Shown in pieces: positions 26,644 through 36,213 of a DNA stretch of 45,445 nucleotides; the stretch's first letter is position 1, and the number at the start of each line of letters is the position of its first letter. This DNA is from Candidatus Ligilactobacillus excrementigallinarum (GTDB lineage Bacteria; Bacillota; Bacilli; Lactobacillales; Lactobacillaceae), in NCBI GenBank assembly GCA_019114385.1, contig DXFP01000050.1:1-45445 (forward strand). Reading direction: 5' to 3'. The notes beneath the pieces were generated by a model that saw only the letters and a list, made by a program, of their open reading frames with translations, searched no databases and had not been told where the DNA came from. Made by a program: the position numbers and the translations under genes.

Positions 26644-26895
26644 TTACTTGTTTGTAAAGCCGTATTTCTTGTTGAAACGATCGACAACACCATCTGCTTG
26701 AGTAAACTTTTGCTTACCTGTGTAGAATGGGTGAGAGTCACTTGAAATTTCAACACGAATTAATGGATATGTGTTACCGTCTTCCCATTCAACAGTTTCA
26801 TCTGAAGTAGCTGTTGAACCTGACAAGAACTTGTAACCTGTTGATGAATCCATAAATACAACTTTATGGTAATCTGGATGAATTCCTTGCTTCAT
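26644..26895 (-). CDS. rpmE2: 50S ribosomal protein L31 type B
   Basis: The 83-residue product starts [20 protein letters not shown] and ends [10 protein letters not shown]. It lacks the CxxC zinc motif of type A L31, so it is the zinc-independent type. The open frame extends 20 codons upstream, but GGAG and the conserved MKxxIHPDY N-terminus mark this ATG. It has its own extended -10 promoter just past rho and a leader of about 65 nt with a possible hairpin. Adjacency to rho is typical of Firmicutes. Confidence 0.97.
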   Translation of the reverse strand: MKQGIHPDYHKVVFMDSSTGYKFLSGSTATSDETVEWEDGNTYPLIRVEISSDSHPFYTGKQKFTQADGVVDRFNKKYGFTNK

Positions 26896-26913
26896 TCTAA
26901 TTTCGCTCCTTTG

Positions 26914-26938
26914 CCCTGGTCCATTTGCTGAGCCAGAG
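26914..26938 (-). promoter_or_regulatory. Hairpin in the rpmE2 leader (possible autoregulatory site)
   Basis: CCCTGG (26914-26919) and CCAGAG (26933-26938) form a 6-bp RNA stem with one G-U and a 13-base loop, just before the Shine-Dalgarno site. Ribosomal-protein leader structures are described for L31 in Firmicutes. I cannot confirm a match by eye. Confidence 0.35.
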
Positions 26939-26967
26939 TTATTTTTCGTGTTCATACAACAGATATC

Positions 26968-26996
26968 ATCTTATCATGAAACATTAACACTTGCAA
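26968..26996 (-). promoter_or_regulatory. rpmE2 promoter
   Basis: Read leftward, TTGCAA (26991-26996), a 17-base spacer ending in TGA, and TAAGAT (26968-26973). The TGn extension compensates for the imperfect hexamers. Confidence 0.65.
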
Positions 26997-27008
26997 TATG
27001 CTTTTAAA

Positions 27009-28331
27009 CTATTTTATTGATTTTATCTTACTAATTTGGGTAATAAATTCTTGATTGTTTTTTGTTTGACGCAACATATTCAATACTTCAGATGTATCTT
27101 GAGTTAAATCATTTGTCATTAAATCACGTCGTAATTTCCAAATTGCATTTCGAATTTCACTAGGTAATAATAATTCTTCTCTTCTAGTAACTGATTTATC
27201 AAGATCAATTGCAGGATAAATCCGACGTTCTGCTAACGTACGATTCAAATGCAATTCTTGATTACCAGTTCCCTTGAATTCTTCATAAATAACATCGTCC
27301 ATTCGACTGCCAGTATCAATCAAGGCCGTTGCCAGAATCGTTAAGCTGCCGCCTTCTTCAACATTCCGCGCAGCTCCAAAGAATTTTTTCGGTTTATACA
27401 ATGCAGCCGGATCAACCCCGCCAGATAATGTTCGTCCACTCGGAGTTTCAACTAAATTATAGGCCCGTGCAAGACGTGTTAACGAGTCAAGCAAAATAAC
27501 TACATTTTGTTTATCTTCAACTAACCGCATTGCGCGTTCTAAAACCAATTCAGCTACTCGAATGTGATTTTCAGGACGTTGATCAAAAGTAGAATAAATC
27601 ACTTCGCCATTGACTGTACGTTCCAAATCGGTAACTTCTTCTGGCCGTTCATCAATTAACAGCAACATTAATTTGGCATCGGGATAATTTTCAGAAATTC
27701 CACCTGCAATTGCCTTTAATAAACTTGTTTTACCTGCATTAGGCGGTGCAACAATTAATCCCCGCTGACCAAAGCCAATTGGTGCAAATAAATCAATTAC
27801 GCGTGTTGAAATTTGTTTAGCATTGGTTTCTAATTTAATTTGTTCATCTGGATAAATCGGCGTTAGAGCTGGAAAATGCGGACGATCCTTAGCTTCTTGC
27901 GGTGACTTACCGTTTACAGAATCAATCCGCATCATGCCGTAATTTTGTTCTCCATGACGCGGCGGACGAGCTAGTCCAGCAACTAAGTCTCCGTTTCGCA
28001 AACCGAATTTACTGATTTGACTAACTGAAATATAAATATCTTCTTGTGAAGGGCCATAATTAATTGGACGCAAGAAACCATATGAATCACGCGAAATAAT
28101 TTCCAATACACCTTCCATGTAATAATAGCCCTGCTTTTCAGCTTGAGCACGCACTACAGCCATTGCTAATTCTTTTTTATTCATTTGACTGTAATAAGGA
28201 ATCTTATACTTACGTGCATATTCGTAAATTTCTTTCAGCGTCATTTGTTCCAACGTTTTTAACGTTACATTTTCTGCTGATTTTTGTTTCTCATCTTTTT
28301 TCACAGCTTTTTTTTCGGTTTTCTTTTCCAT
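27009..28331 (-). CDS. rho: Transcription termination factor Rho
   Basis: The 440-residue hexameric RNA helicase has a lysine-rich N-terminus, a Rho N-terminal helical domain (about residues 24-65), a cold-shock-like RNA-binding domain (about 70-145: [20 protein letters not shown]) and the ATPase domain. The P-loop reads [12 protein letters not shown], where Asn replaces the Lys more often seen as PPKAGKT; the DNA codon is AAT. Walker B ([17 protein letters not shown]) and GRTLSGGVD are intact. It follows murA by 12 bp. Confidence 0.97.
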   Translation of the reverse strand: MEKKTEKKAVKKDEKQKSAENVTLKTLEQMTLKEIYEYARKYKIPYYSQMNKKELAMAVVRAQAEKQGYYYMEGVLEIISRDSYGFLRPINYGPSQEDIYISVSQISKFGLRNGDLVAGLARPPRHGEQNYGMMRIDSVNGKSPQEAKDRPHFPALTPIYPDEQIKLETNAKQISTRVIDLFAPIGFGQRGLIVAPPNAGKTSLLKAIAGGISENYPDAKLMLLLIDERPEEVTDLERTVNGEVIYSTFDQRPENHIRVAELVLERAMRLVEDKQNVVILLDSLTRLARAYNLVETPSGRTLSGGVDPAALYKPKKFFGAARNVEEGGSLTILATALIDTGSRMDDVIYEEFKGTGNQELHLNRTLAERRIYPAIDLDKSVTRREELLLPSEIRNAIWKLRRDLMTNDLTQDTSEVLNMLRQTKNNQEFITQISKIKSIK

Positions 28332-28343
28332 TTTTTGTCATCC

Positions 28344-29624
28344 TTAATCTGCCAAATTATCAGCAACAGTCAATAATTCAATTTCTACAGATAATTGCCG
28401 CATTTTTTCTACAATTCGATCATATCCACGCAAAATATTATCTGCATTATTAATTACAGTAGTTCCTTTGGCCATTAATCCTAAGCCTAGTAATGCGACT
28501 CCTGCACGAATTTCACCAGCATCCACAGTTGCTCCTTTCAAATGTTCAGCATGCTTAATTGTAAAGACCCCATCTTCACATTTAATTTCTGCTCCCATCC
28601 GTTGCATTTCAGGAATGTGCTTAATTCGTTTAGGATAAATAGTTTCGATAATCTTTGAGGTTCCTTGGGCACGCATCAACAATGGCGTAATAGGTTGTTG
28701 CAAGTCAGTGGCAAAACCTGGAAAAGGAGAAGTTTTAACTGTTACCGGATTTAATCGATCATTTCCAGGAATATAGATACTATCTTCATTGATTTCCATT
28801 GTAACGCCCATTTCACGTAATTTGGCAATAAATGGATCCAAGTGTTCAGTAATCACATTTTTCACTAAAACTCCATCTCCATTTGCTGCTGCAAATGCCA
28901 AATATGTTCCGGCTTCAATCCGATCCGGAATAATAGTATGAGTATTATCTGATTTAAGAGTGTCTACCCCTTCAATTCGAATTTCGTCAGTTCCGGCTCC
29001 ACGGATATGAGCTCCCATATTATTCAAAAATGTAGCCAAATCAATGATTTCAGGTTCTTTCGCAACGTTTTCCATAATTGTTGTTCCCTTGGCTTTAACC
29101 GCTGCTAACAACACGTTAATCGTTGCACCAACTGAAACCATATCAAAAAACACTCGTGAACCATGTAAACCTTCCGGACCAGTAGTAATTTTAACCGCAT
29201 TTTTTTGTTCTTCAACATGGGCACCTAAAGCCTTAAAACCTTTGATATGCTGATCAATTGGCCGTGGTCCAATGTTATCACCGCCAGGGAAACCAACCGT
29301 TGCCTCGCCAAATTTACCAAGTAATGCACCCATGAAATAATATGATGCACGCAAACTGCGAATTGCTCCACCTGGAAGTGGACGATTTTCAATTTGCGTT
29401 GGATCAATTTCTAATTGTCCATGACTGAAATGTGATTTAACATTCATCGCTTCCAAGATCAACATTAAGTTATGTACATCTAAAATTTCAGGTACTGAAT
29501 CAAATTTTACAGGTGTATCTGCTAAAATGGCTGCAGGAATCAAAGCAACAGTACTGTTTTTAGCACCGCCGATGGTTACTTCGCCATGGAGTCGCTGCTC
29601 GCCTTTAACTATCATTTTTTTCAT
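28344..29624 (-). CDS. murA: UDP-GlcNAc 1-carboxyvinyltransferase with Cys-to-Asp active site
   Basis: The 426-residue enzyme transfers enolpyruvate from PEP to UDP-GlcNAc, the first committed step of peptidoglycan synthesis. The fold signatures are [30 protein letters not shown] and [13 protein letters not shown]. In the flexible loop the sequence is [15 protein letters not shown]: Asp (D116) stands where the fosfomycin-reactive Cys normally lies; the codon is GAT. Asp at this site is known to keep activity and prevent covalent fosfomycin inhibition. The start has GAGGAT 6 bases upstream; the frame extends 7 codons further. Position before rho fits the MurZ/MurA2 paralogue. Confidence 0.96.
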   Translation of the reverse strand: MKKMIVKGEQRLHGEVTIGGAKNSTVALIPAAILADTPVKFDSVPEILDVHNLMLILEAMNVKSHFSHGQLEIDPTQIENRPLPGGAIRSLRASYYFMGALLGKFGEATVGFPGGDNIGPRPIDQHIKGFKALGAHVEEQKNAVKITTGPEGLHGSRVFFDMVSVGATINVLLAAVKAKGTTIMENVAKEPEIIDLATFLNNMGAHIRGAGTDEIRIEGVDTLKSDNTHTIIPDRIEAGTYLAFAAANGDGVLVKNVITEHLDPFIAKLREMGVTMEINEDSIYIPGNDRLNPVTVKTSPFPGFATDLQQPITPLLMRAQGTSKIIETIYPKRIKHIPEMQRMGAEIKCEDGVFTIKHAEHLKGATVDAGEIRAGVALLGLGLMAKGTTVINNADNILRGYDRIVEKMRQLSVEIELLTVADNLAD

Positions 29625-29656
29625 CGAAAGATCCTCACTAAACAAAAGATTTAATT

Positions 29657-29662
29657 ATTATA
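29657..29662 (-). promoter_or_regulatory. -10 element of the murA-rho promoter
   Basis: Read leftward, TATAAT lies about 33 bases upstream of the murA start. No clear -35 was seen. Upstream, GTATCAT and ATGATAC (29664-29704) form an interrupted inverted repeat enclosing TGTC/GACA, a possible operator. Confidence 0.5.
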
Positions 29663-29748
29663 CCGTATCATTGTCTTTTACAGACATGTCACCTTTTATG
29701 ATACAAGATAGCCCGCTTGGTTTCAATCGTTTTTAGTTAATATTCCCA

Positions 29749-30576
29749 TTAATTTTGAGTAGCATATCCAGTTGCATAGTTAATTTTAATATTATTCTGC
29801 ACATTTGGGACAAAAACATTAAATTCTAAAGATCCATCTGCAGATTTAGCTTCAATGTGAGCCCCTGATGGAACTAAATTATTACCGTCATAAACATCAG
29901 TTACCCGATAACGAACTCGTTTATTCTGATCTAATGCTTTCCGAACTAAACCTTCATAGTAATTTTGACCAGTTGAAGTCTTGCTGCGAGCCTCGTTTGC
30001 CCATGCAGTTTGTGTTGCAATATTTGCTGGATTTGATTCTGAAGCATTAAATCCCCGCACTCCGCCAACTAATGCATATCCTAATAAATGTCCACGATCA
30101 TAAGCGTGTTTATATTCACCAGGAAGATGAGTCAATTGATGAAATCCCTTTGGTTTCCAGTCTGTACGACCATTACCAGTTTGTTCCCGATTTTTATATT
30201 GCCGACTTGTTTTATTTAACCAAGCATTTCCAATATGTGCGCGTCCTAAACTATCAACTTCATTTGTTGCATATGGAGCACTATTAATTTGAGCATTTAA
30301 ATTATTATGATTATTATTCAAAATAAACGCTCCGTGTCCATTATATGTAATTGTATCGGTTCCTAATTGTTGCTTAACATCCGGAGTCAAGACACTTGAT
30401 GCTAATTTTTGATTAGGAGTATTTTGTGAACTGCGAATATTTTCACTAAATCCTAAATTAAGATTGGAAAACTTTCCGCTTACTCTGCCGCCAAACAAAA
30501 TAATTAAAATGGTTGCTAAAACCGTAATAATTACTTGAGATGACGTTACTTTTCGCTTTTTCTTACGCTTTGCCAT
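29749..30576 (-). CDS. endA: Membrane-anchored DNA/RNA non-specific endonuclease (EndA-like)
   Basis: The 275-residue protein has a basic N-terminus and one membrane segment or uncleaved signal (about residues 13-29). The nuclease domain of the beta-beta-alpha metal type follows. The catalytic motif is [10 protein letters not shown] (D160 to L169, His163), and the metal-binding segment is [10 protein letters not shown] with N194. The motif is nearly identical to that of pneumococcal EndA, which degrades one strand during DNA uptake and attacks extracellular DNA traps. A secreted, membrane-tethered nuclease is well supported. A role in competence is speculative because no com genes are nearby. 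Confidence 0.9.
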   Translation of the reverse strand: MAKRKKKRKVTSSQVIITVLATILIILFGGRVSGKFSNLNLGFSENIRSSQNTPNQKLASSVLTPDVKQQLGTDTITYNGHGAFILNNNHNNLNAQINSAPYATNEVDSLGRAHIGNAWLNKTSRQYKNREQTGNGRTDWKPKGFHQLTHLPGEYKHAYDRGHLLGYALVGGVRGFNASESNPANIATQTAWANEARSKTSTGQNYYEGLVRKALDQNKRVRYRVTDVYDGNNLVPSGAHIEAKSADGSLEFNVFVPNVQNNIKINYATGYATQN

Positions 30577-30647
30577 AATTTCAAACCCTCTCTTTTAATT
30601 TAGACAATTACTATTTTAAACCTTTTGTTATAGAAAAGAAAAAAAGC

Positions 30648-30682
30648 TTGCAAATCTTCGTCTTTAATGCGAAGTTTTGCAA
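30648..30682 (-). terminator. Terminator after the small HTH-like gene
   Basis: TTGCAAA plus CTTCG pairs with CGAAG plus TTTGCAA around one mismatch, with a short loop and U7 for leftward transcription. Confidence 0.9.
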
Positions 30683-30713
30683 ACTCTTTTCATGCTTTAA
30701 CTAGTTTAATCAA

Positions 30714-30932
30714 TTATTCTTGATCATCATTTGTAACAGGTTCTTCATCAGCCAACAATTCTTGTAATTCATCATATTCTTGTGGACTAATTTGAACTTG
30801 TCCCGCTTTAATTGCGTGAATTCTTTCAACAGAAAAATGGCTTGTTAAGGCCAATTCGGCATCTGTTAAATGATACTTTTCTTGGTACTTAACGATTTCT
30901 TCAGCAAGGTTTCCTAATTTTTGTTCTTTCAT
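30714..30932 (-). CDS. Small HTH-like protein of unknown function
   Basis: The 72-residue acidic protein has a central segment, YHLTDAELALTSHFSVERIHAIKAG, that reads like a short helix-turn-helix of the XRE type (helix, turn after TSHFSVER, recognition helix). An acidic tail rich in E and D follows. It resembles a family of short lactobacillar proteins annotated only by locus-derived names. GGAGG precedes the ATG, and a terminator follows. It lies between pyrG and endA. DNA binding is possible but unproven. Confidence 0.8.
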   Translation of the reverse strand: MKEQKLGNLAEEIVKYQEKYHLTDAELALTSHFSVERIHAIKAGQVQISPQEYDELQELLADEEPVTNDDQE

Positions 30933-31000
30933 TAGTGTTCGCCTCCGTTCCCAATCTATACTACTTTAAGAATATCACACTTCAATTATTTAGTAAGCAA

Positions 31001-32625
<1,625 letters not shown>

Positions 32626-32650
32626 TTAAGATTGATGATTTGAATGGGGA

Positions 32651-32732
32651 TAAATAAAAAATAACAAGCTCCCTATTCAAAATTATGAATAGGGAGCCTA
32701 CCTTCCGTTCAAATGGCTCTTTACGAGCGCCC
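32651..32732 (-). promoter_or_regulatory. pyrG leader: CTP-sensing attenuator by reiterative transcription
   Basis: The predicted RNA starts GGGCGCUC at 32732. Downstream, GCTCCCTATTCA (32668-32679) and TGAATAGGGAGC (32686-32697) form a perfect 12-bp stem with a 6-base loop and a U-rich tract. In Bacillus subtilis low CTP makes polymerase slip at GGGC and add extra Gs, which pair with the CUCCC strand and block the terminator. Here that strand reads GCUCCCUAUUC, so all required parts are present. The same hairpin can terminate rpoE transcripts. Confidence 0.85.
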
Positions 32733-32739
32733 AAATAAG

Positions 32740-32768
32740 ATTTTACTCAATCAATGCTCAGACGTCAA
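32740..32768 (-). promoter_or_regulatory. pyrG promoter
   Basis: Read leftward, TTGACG (32763-32768), a 17-base spacer, TAAAAT (32740-32745), then 7 bases to the GGGC start. It begins just past the rpoE stop. Confidence 0.85.
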
Positions 32769-32773
32769 GATTT

Positions 32774-33316
32774 TTATTCATCATCATCGTCTGAAAATTC
32801 ATTTAATTGACCTTCAATTCCATCTGGCAATTCATCTTGTGGATCATCGCCATCGTCCATATCATCCAAATCATTTTGATAATCTTTCAATTCATGATTT
32901 TGATTGTTTTCATCACCAAAATCATCATCTTCTGGATCATCGTTATCATAATCGATGACATCATCGTCGTTACTTGAATCCAAGAAGGCATTTATTTTTT
33001 GCCGCTTGCGTGGTTGATCGCCTTCATCTTCATCAGAATGGACAAGAGCTTCATCGATTGATTCGTATGGATACCATGAACGTAATGCCCACATATTATC
33101 TCCAAGTGAGATAAAACTGCCATCAATGTTTAAATCTGTATAGAATTGTGATAATCGTTCACGAATTTCTTCATCACTTTTTTCAAGGAAGTTTTGAACA
33201 GCATTTGTTAAGTCAGCAAATGACATTGGTTCTCCCTTTTCATGTAAAATTTCGCGTGAAACTTCAATCATCGACAATTCTTTTTTATTCATACCTTCGA
33301 ATTTTTCAAGCCCCAA
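32774..33316 (-). CDS. rpoE: RNA polymerase delta subunit
   Basis: The 180-residue product has an N-terminal HARE-HTH domain (about residues 12-90: LSMIEVSREILHEKGEPMSF, LSQFYTDLNIDGSFISLGDN) and a disordered C-terminal tail made mostly of D, E and N. Delta increases promoter selectivity and recycling of RNA polymerase. The start is TTG, giving MGLEKFEG, which matches other lactobacillar RpoE N-termini; AAAGGA lies about 11 bases upstream. An internal ATG eight codons in has no properly spaced ribosome site. It precedes pyrG. Confidence 0.96.
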   Translation of the reverse strand: MGLEKFEGMNKKELSMIEVSREILHEKGEPMSFADLTNAVQNFLEKSDEEIRERLSQFYTDLNIDGSFISLGDNMWALRSWYPYESIDEALVHSDEDEGDQPRKRQKINAFLDSSNDDDVIDYDNDDPEDDDFGDENNQNHELKDYQNDLDDMDDGDDPQDELPDGIEGQLNEFSDDDDE

Positions 33317-33360
33317 TGTGGTACACGTCCTTTCAGCAGTTTACTCTTCATCATACAATA

Positions 33361-33813
33361 TTATACGTTAAATTGCAATCTAATTTTATAATCTCCCAAT
33401 GGAACATCTCCGTTAAATAATTGATAGTCAATTTTGATTTCGCCATTAACTTGCGGTGTTTCTTCAATTTCTAACTGCATTGCATTCGTAACTACACTTA
33501 AAGGCACATTGCCAAATGGAGTATGATATGGAACTTCATTTCGCTTGCCCATTTCAAAATACAAATGTAATTTGTGTTGTCCCATTTTGCGGGTTAATTG
33601 AACCTTGCCATCTTGTTCAAACTTAAATGTAACTAACGCATCTTCTCCATCGGATGCATTTTGTTCCATATATCTTAAATAAGCCGCATTTTCAAACAAA
33701 ATATACTTCCCAGAAAAATCTTGTACATACTCTTCGCTTTCACTGCCTAGTCGATGCAAAGTTTTAATATGTAAGGAAACTGGGATTTCATTTTTTCTAG
33801 CCAATCCAATCAT
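33361..33813 (-). CDS. DUF1934 (YwiB-like) beta-barrel protein
   Basis: The 150-residue protein has the features of the DUF1934/YwiB family, a small lipocalin-like beta-barrel of unknown ligand. They are a strand-rich sequence opening EIPVSLHIKTLHR, a central KYILFENAAYLRYMEQ, KVQLTRKMGQHKLHLYFE, and a C-terminal EIKIDYQLFNGDVPLGDYKIRLQF. The start is uncertain: AGAAGGG abuts the ATG, so translation may begin at the TTG three codons in. It lies 44 bp before rpoE, which is common in Bacilli. No function can be assigned. Confidence 0.82.
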   Translation of the reverse strand: MIGLARKNEIPVSLHIKTLHRLGSESEEYVQDFSGKYILFENAAYLRYMEQNASDGEDALVTFKFEQDGKVQLTRKMGQHKLHLYFEMGKRNEVPYHTPFGNVPLSVVTNAMQLEIEETPQVNGEIKIDYQLFNGDVPLGDYKIRLQFNV

Positions 33814-33879
33814 CCCTTCTAACTCACTATTTATTATATCTCAATTCAGTTTCAAAAAAAATATAGAGCAAAAATGCGT

Positions 33880-33885
33880 TATAAT
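33880..33885 (+). promoter_or_regulatory. -10 element for the HD-domain gene
   Basis: TATAAT lies 17 bases before the chosen ATG, so the mRNA would have a very short leader of about 10-12 nt and no Shine-Dalgarno site. No clear -35. Confidence 0.45.
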
Positions 33886-33902
33886 TATTAATAATTAGTA
33901 AA

Positions 33903-35273
33903 ATGAAAGAAGTGATTATCATTCAAAATATCGAATTATTGCCAATGGAAAAAGTTTTGCGTGATCCGATTCACAATTATATTTATATCCAACACAAAGT
34001 AATTCTTGATTTAATCAATACTCGTGAGTTTCAACGTTTGCGCCGAATCAAACAGTTAGGGACCACTAGTTACACTTTCCATGGTGCAGAACATTCACGT
34101 TTTTCCCACTCGGTTGGTGTATATGAAATCACTCGAAAAATTTGCGACCTATTCCAACGTAACTATGCTTCTAAAACTGCTGGTGATGGATTATGGAATG
34201 ATAATGAACGACTCGTTGCTTTATGTGCAGCGCTATTGCATGATGTTGGCCATGGTGCATACTCACATACCTTTGAACATATTTTTAACACTGACCATGA
34301 AAAAATGACTCAACTCATCATTACTTCGCCTGATACAGAAGTTAATCAAGTATTACGCCAAGTAAGCGATGATTTTCCTGAAAAAGTAGCAAGCGTAATT
34401 GCTAAAACGTATCCTAATCAACAAGTAGTTCAAATGATTTCCAGTCAAATCGACGCTGATCGTATGGATTATTTACTGCGAGATTCTTATTTTACTGGAA
34501 CAAATTATGGCAGTTTTGATTTAACACGTATTTTGCGGGTAATGCGCCCTTATCAGGATGGAATTGCGTTTAATTTTAGTGGAATGCACGCCGTAGAAGA
34601 TTACATTGTAAGTCGGTTCCAAATGTATCAGCAAGTCTATTTTCATCCTGTTTCGCGTTCGATGGAAGTTATTTTAAGTTCATTACTTAAACGAGCCAAA
34701 GATTTATATGAAAATGGACAATTAACGCATGATTTTGCATATGAAACTTTAAAACCATTTTTTGATAATCACTTTACTCTTGAACAATATTTAAAACTTG
34801 ATGATGGTGTTTTGAATACGTGTTTCAGTATTTGGAGCGAATGTGATGATCAAATCTTAAAAGATCTATGTCAGAGATTCTTGAACCGAAAACCGTTAAA
34901 ATCCGCTAAGGTAAGTGATCAGACTCGGGGTTTGTTGCCAAAATTACGAGCATTAATCACTGAAGCCGGATTTAATCCATATTACTATGCTGCTACCAAC
35001 GATAGTTTTGATTTGCCGTATGATTCGTATAATCCAGCATCCAATAAGCCGCAAACGCAGATTGAATTAATGCAAAGCGATGGCTCACTGATTGAATTAT
35101 CAACTGTAAGCGAACTAGTAAATGCCATCAGCGGCAAAATCTTAGGTGACGAACGTTTCTTCTTTCCAAAAGAAATGTTAGCTAAAGGAAATCAACTGGA
35201 AATCTTTACTCCAGTTTATCAAGAATTTGAACGCTACTTGCATAATGATCGTTTGATTTTTCCAACAGATTAG
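33903..35273 (+). CDS. ywfO: HD-domain dNTP triphosphohydrolase (EF1143/YwfO type)
   Basis: The 456-residue protein closely resembles Enterococcus faecalis EF1143, a tetrameric enzyme that removes triphosphate from dNTPs and is activated by dGTP. The metal ligands are kept: H69 in HSRFSHSVG, H113 and D114 in LLHDVGHG, and D186 in QIDADRMDYLLRD. Other matches include RDPIHNYIYIQHKVILDLIN and TQIELMQSDGS. No Shine-Dalgarno site precedes the ATG, and an internal ATG at codon 15 is an alternative. EF1143 also has an N-terminal extension, which favours the longer start. It is one of three plus-strand genes. Confidence 0.92.
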   Translation: MKEVIIIQNIELLPMEKVLRDPIHNYIYIQHKVILDLINTREFQRLRRIKQLGTTSYTFHGAEHSRFSHSVGVYEITRKICDLFQRNYASKTAGDGLWNDNERLVALCAALLHDVGHGAYSHTFEHIFNTDHEKMTQLIITSPDTEVNQVLRQVSDDFPEKVASVIAKTYPNQQVVQMISSQIDADRMDYLLRDSYFTGTNYGSFDLTRILRVMRPYQDGIAFNFSGMHAVEDYIVSRFQMYQQVYFHPVSRSMEVILSSLLKRAKDLYENGQLTHDFAYETLKPFFDNHFTLEQYLKLDDGVLNTCFSIWSECDDQILKDLCQRFLNRKPLKSAKVSDQTRGLLPKLRALITEAGFNPYYYAATNDSFDLPYDSYNPASNKPQTQIELMQSDGSLIELSTVSELVNAISGKILGDERFFFPKEMLAKGNQLEIFTPVYQEFERYLHNDRLIFPTD

Positions 35274-35282
35274 CTAAATTTG

Positions 35283-35449
35283 AAGAAGGTGTGACAAAAC
35301 ACAAAAACAGGCATGTTGTAAGAAAAAAACGAACGAATTACGTAGAATTGATTCGGAGGTTTTTGAATTTACAAACATGCCTGTTTGTTTTGGAACCCGA
35401 TTATGCGAATATAGAAATAGAGACTGGACTTATGTCACAGTCTCTATTT
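35283..35449. repeat. Composite hairpin-terminator repeat, copy B
   Basis: This is a well-preserved copy. From left: AGAAGGTGTGACAAAACAC; hairpin arm CAGGCATGTTGTAA (35308-35321); interior with GAACGAATTACGTAG; arm TTACAAACATGCCTG (35369-35383, one bulged A); GTTTGTTTTGGAACCCG; a tail; and the terminator AAATAGAGACTG/CAGTCTCTATTT (35415-35449) with loop GACTTATGTCA. The left end resembles the reverse complement of the terminator (GTGTGACA versus TGTCACA), so the element has short imperfect inverted ends. It fills the gap between the convergent dNTPase and YibF genes. Confidence 0.8.
35415..35449. terminator. Terminator between convergent dNTPase and YibF genes
   Basis: A perfect 12-bp stem with an inner GAC/GTC pairing, flanked by short A/T runs on both sides. 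It is part of copy B of the repeat and ends 5 bases before the YibF stop. Confidence 0.8.
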
Positions 35450-35454
35450 AAAGC

Positions 35455-36213
35455 TTACCCTTCTTTTGCATTTTCAACTTTTCTTGCCATCAAGAATGTA
35501 GTAATTACAATTACTCCAATTACCGCAACTGCAGAATACAAGACTAACATACATTCTGAGACAAAGATTTTCGAATTCAGATAATATCCAAAACTGGCAT
35601 GTAATTTCGCCAAAAGAACAAACAAAGCTAAATCACTGCCAAACATTCCGAAGAATAAAGTATTAAAAGTCATTCCCATAATTTGCGAGCCGATATTGCT
35701 TCCACTTTCAAACAGCTCTTTTCGTGTGATTTTAGGATTTTGGTCAATAATTTCTTCTAAGCCGCTTGCAATCGCAATCGCCGCTTCCGCAATTGCACCT
35801 AAAGTACTTAGAATGGCGGTCGCAATTGACAACTGTTCAAAATTAACTCCAATCAACAAATTAAAAGCTTCGATTTCTTCTGATTGCTCCATCGCGAACC
35901 CTTTAATTTGGGCAAAGTGATCCATTGGGATAATTAAGAGCAACATAACTGCTAAAACGATAATGGTAGCAATAAATGCCACGTTAGTTGAGCGTTCATC
36001 ATTATTTCCCATGTAAATCGTAATCGCTAAAATACAGATTCCAGCAAATAATGAAACTCCTAATGGGGGAAAGCCGCTTGAAATTAAGATAACTGTTAAG
36101 AATAAAATTCCAAAATTCAATAGTACACTGCAAAATGAAGATACACCCTGTTTACCGCCAAAAATAATCATTAGGATACCTAAAACAATGGTTAATGCTA
36201 GGATTGAGGACAT
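35455..36213 (-). CDS. YibE/F-family membrane protein, second of pair (YibF-like)
   Basis: The 252-residue protein has about 7 membrane segments. It carries the family motif AEAAIAIASGLEEIIDQNPKIT followed by ELFESGSNIGSQIMGMTFNTLFF, which is also present in its partner upstream (ASTDIVSTLFEMKRKQPEIS, SGQEVGHAIMGPLINVLL). The two therefore look like paralogous membrane halves. They overlap by 16 bp and are surely co-translated. YibE/YibF are widespread in Firmicutes but their transport role is not established. GGAAGAAG precedes the ATG. Confidence 0.85.
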   Translation of the reverse strand: MSSILALTIVLGILMIIFGGKQGVSSFCSVLLNFGILFLTVILISSGFPPLGVSLFAGICILAITIYMGNNDERSTNVAFIATIIVLAVMLLLIIPMDHFAQIKGFAMEQSEEIEAFNLLIGVNFEQLSIATAILSTLGAIAEAAIAIASGLEEIIDQNPKITRKELFESGSNIGSQIMGMTFNTLFFGMFGSDLALFVLLAKLHASFGYYLNSKIFVSECMLVLYSAVAVIGVIVITTFLMARKVENAKEG

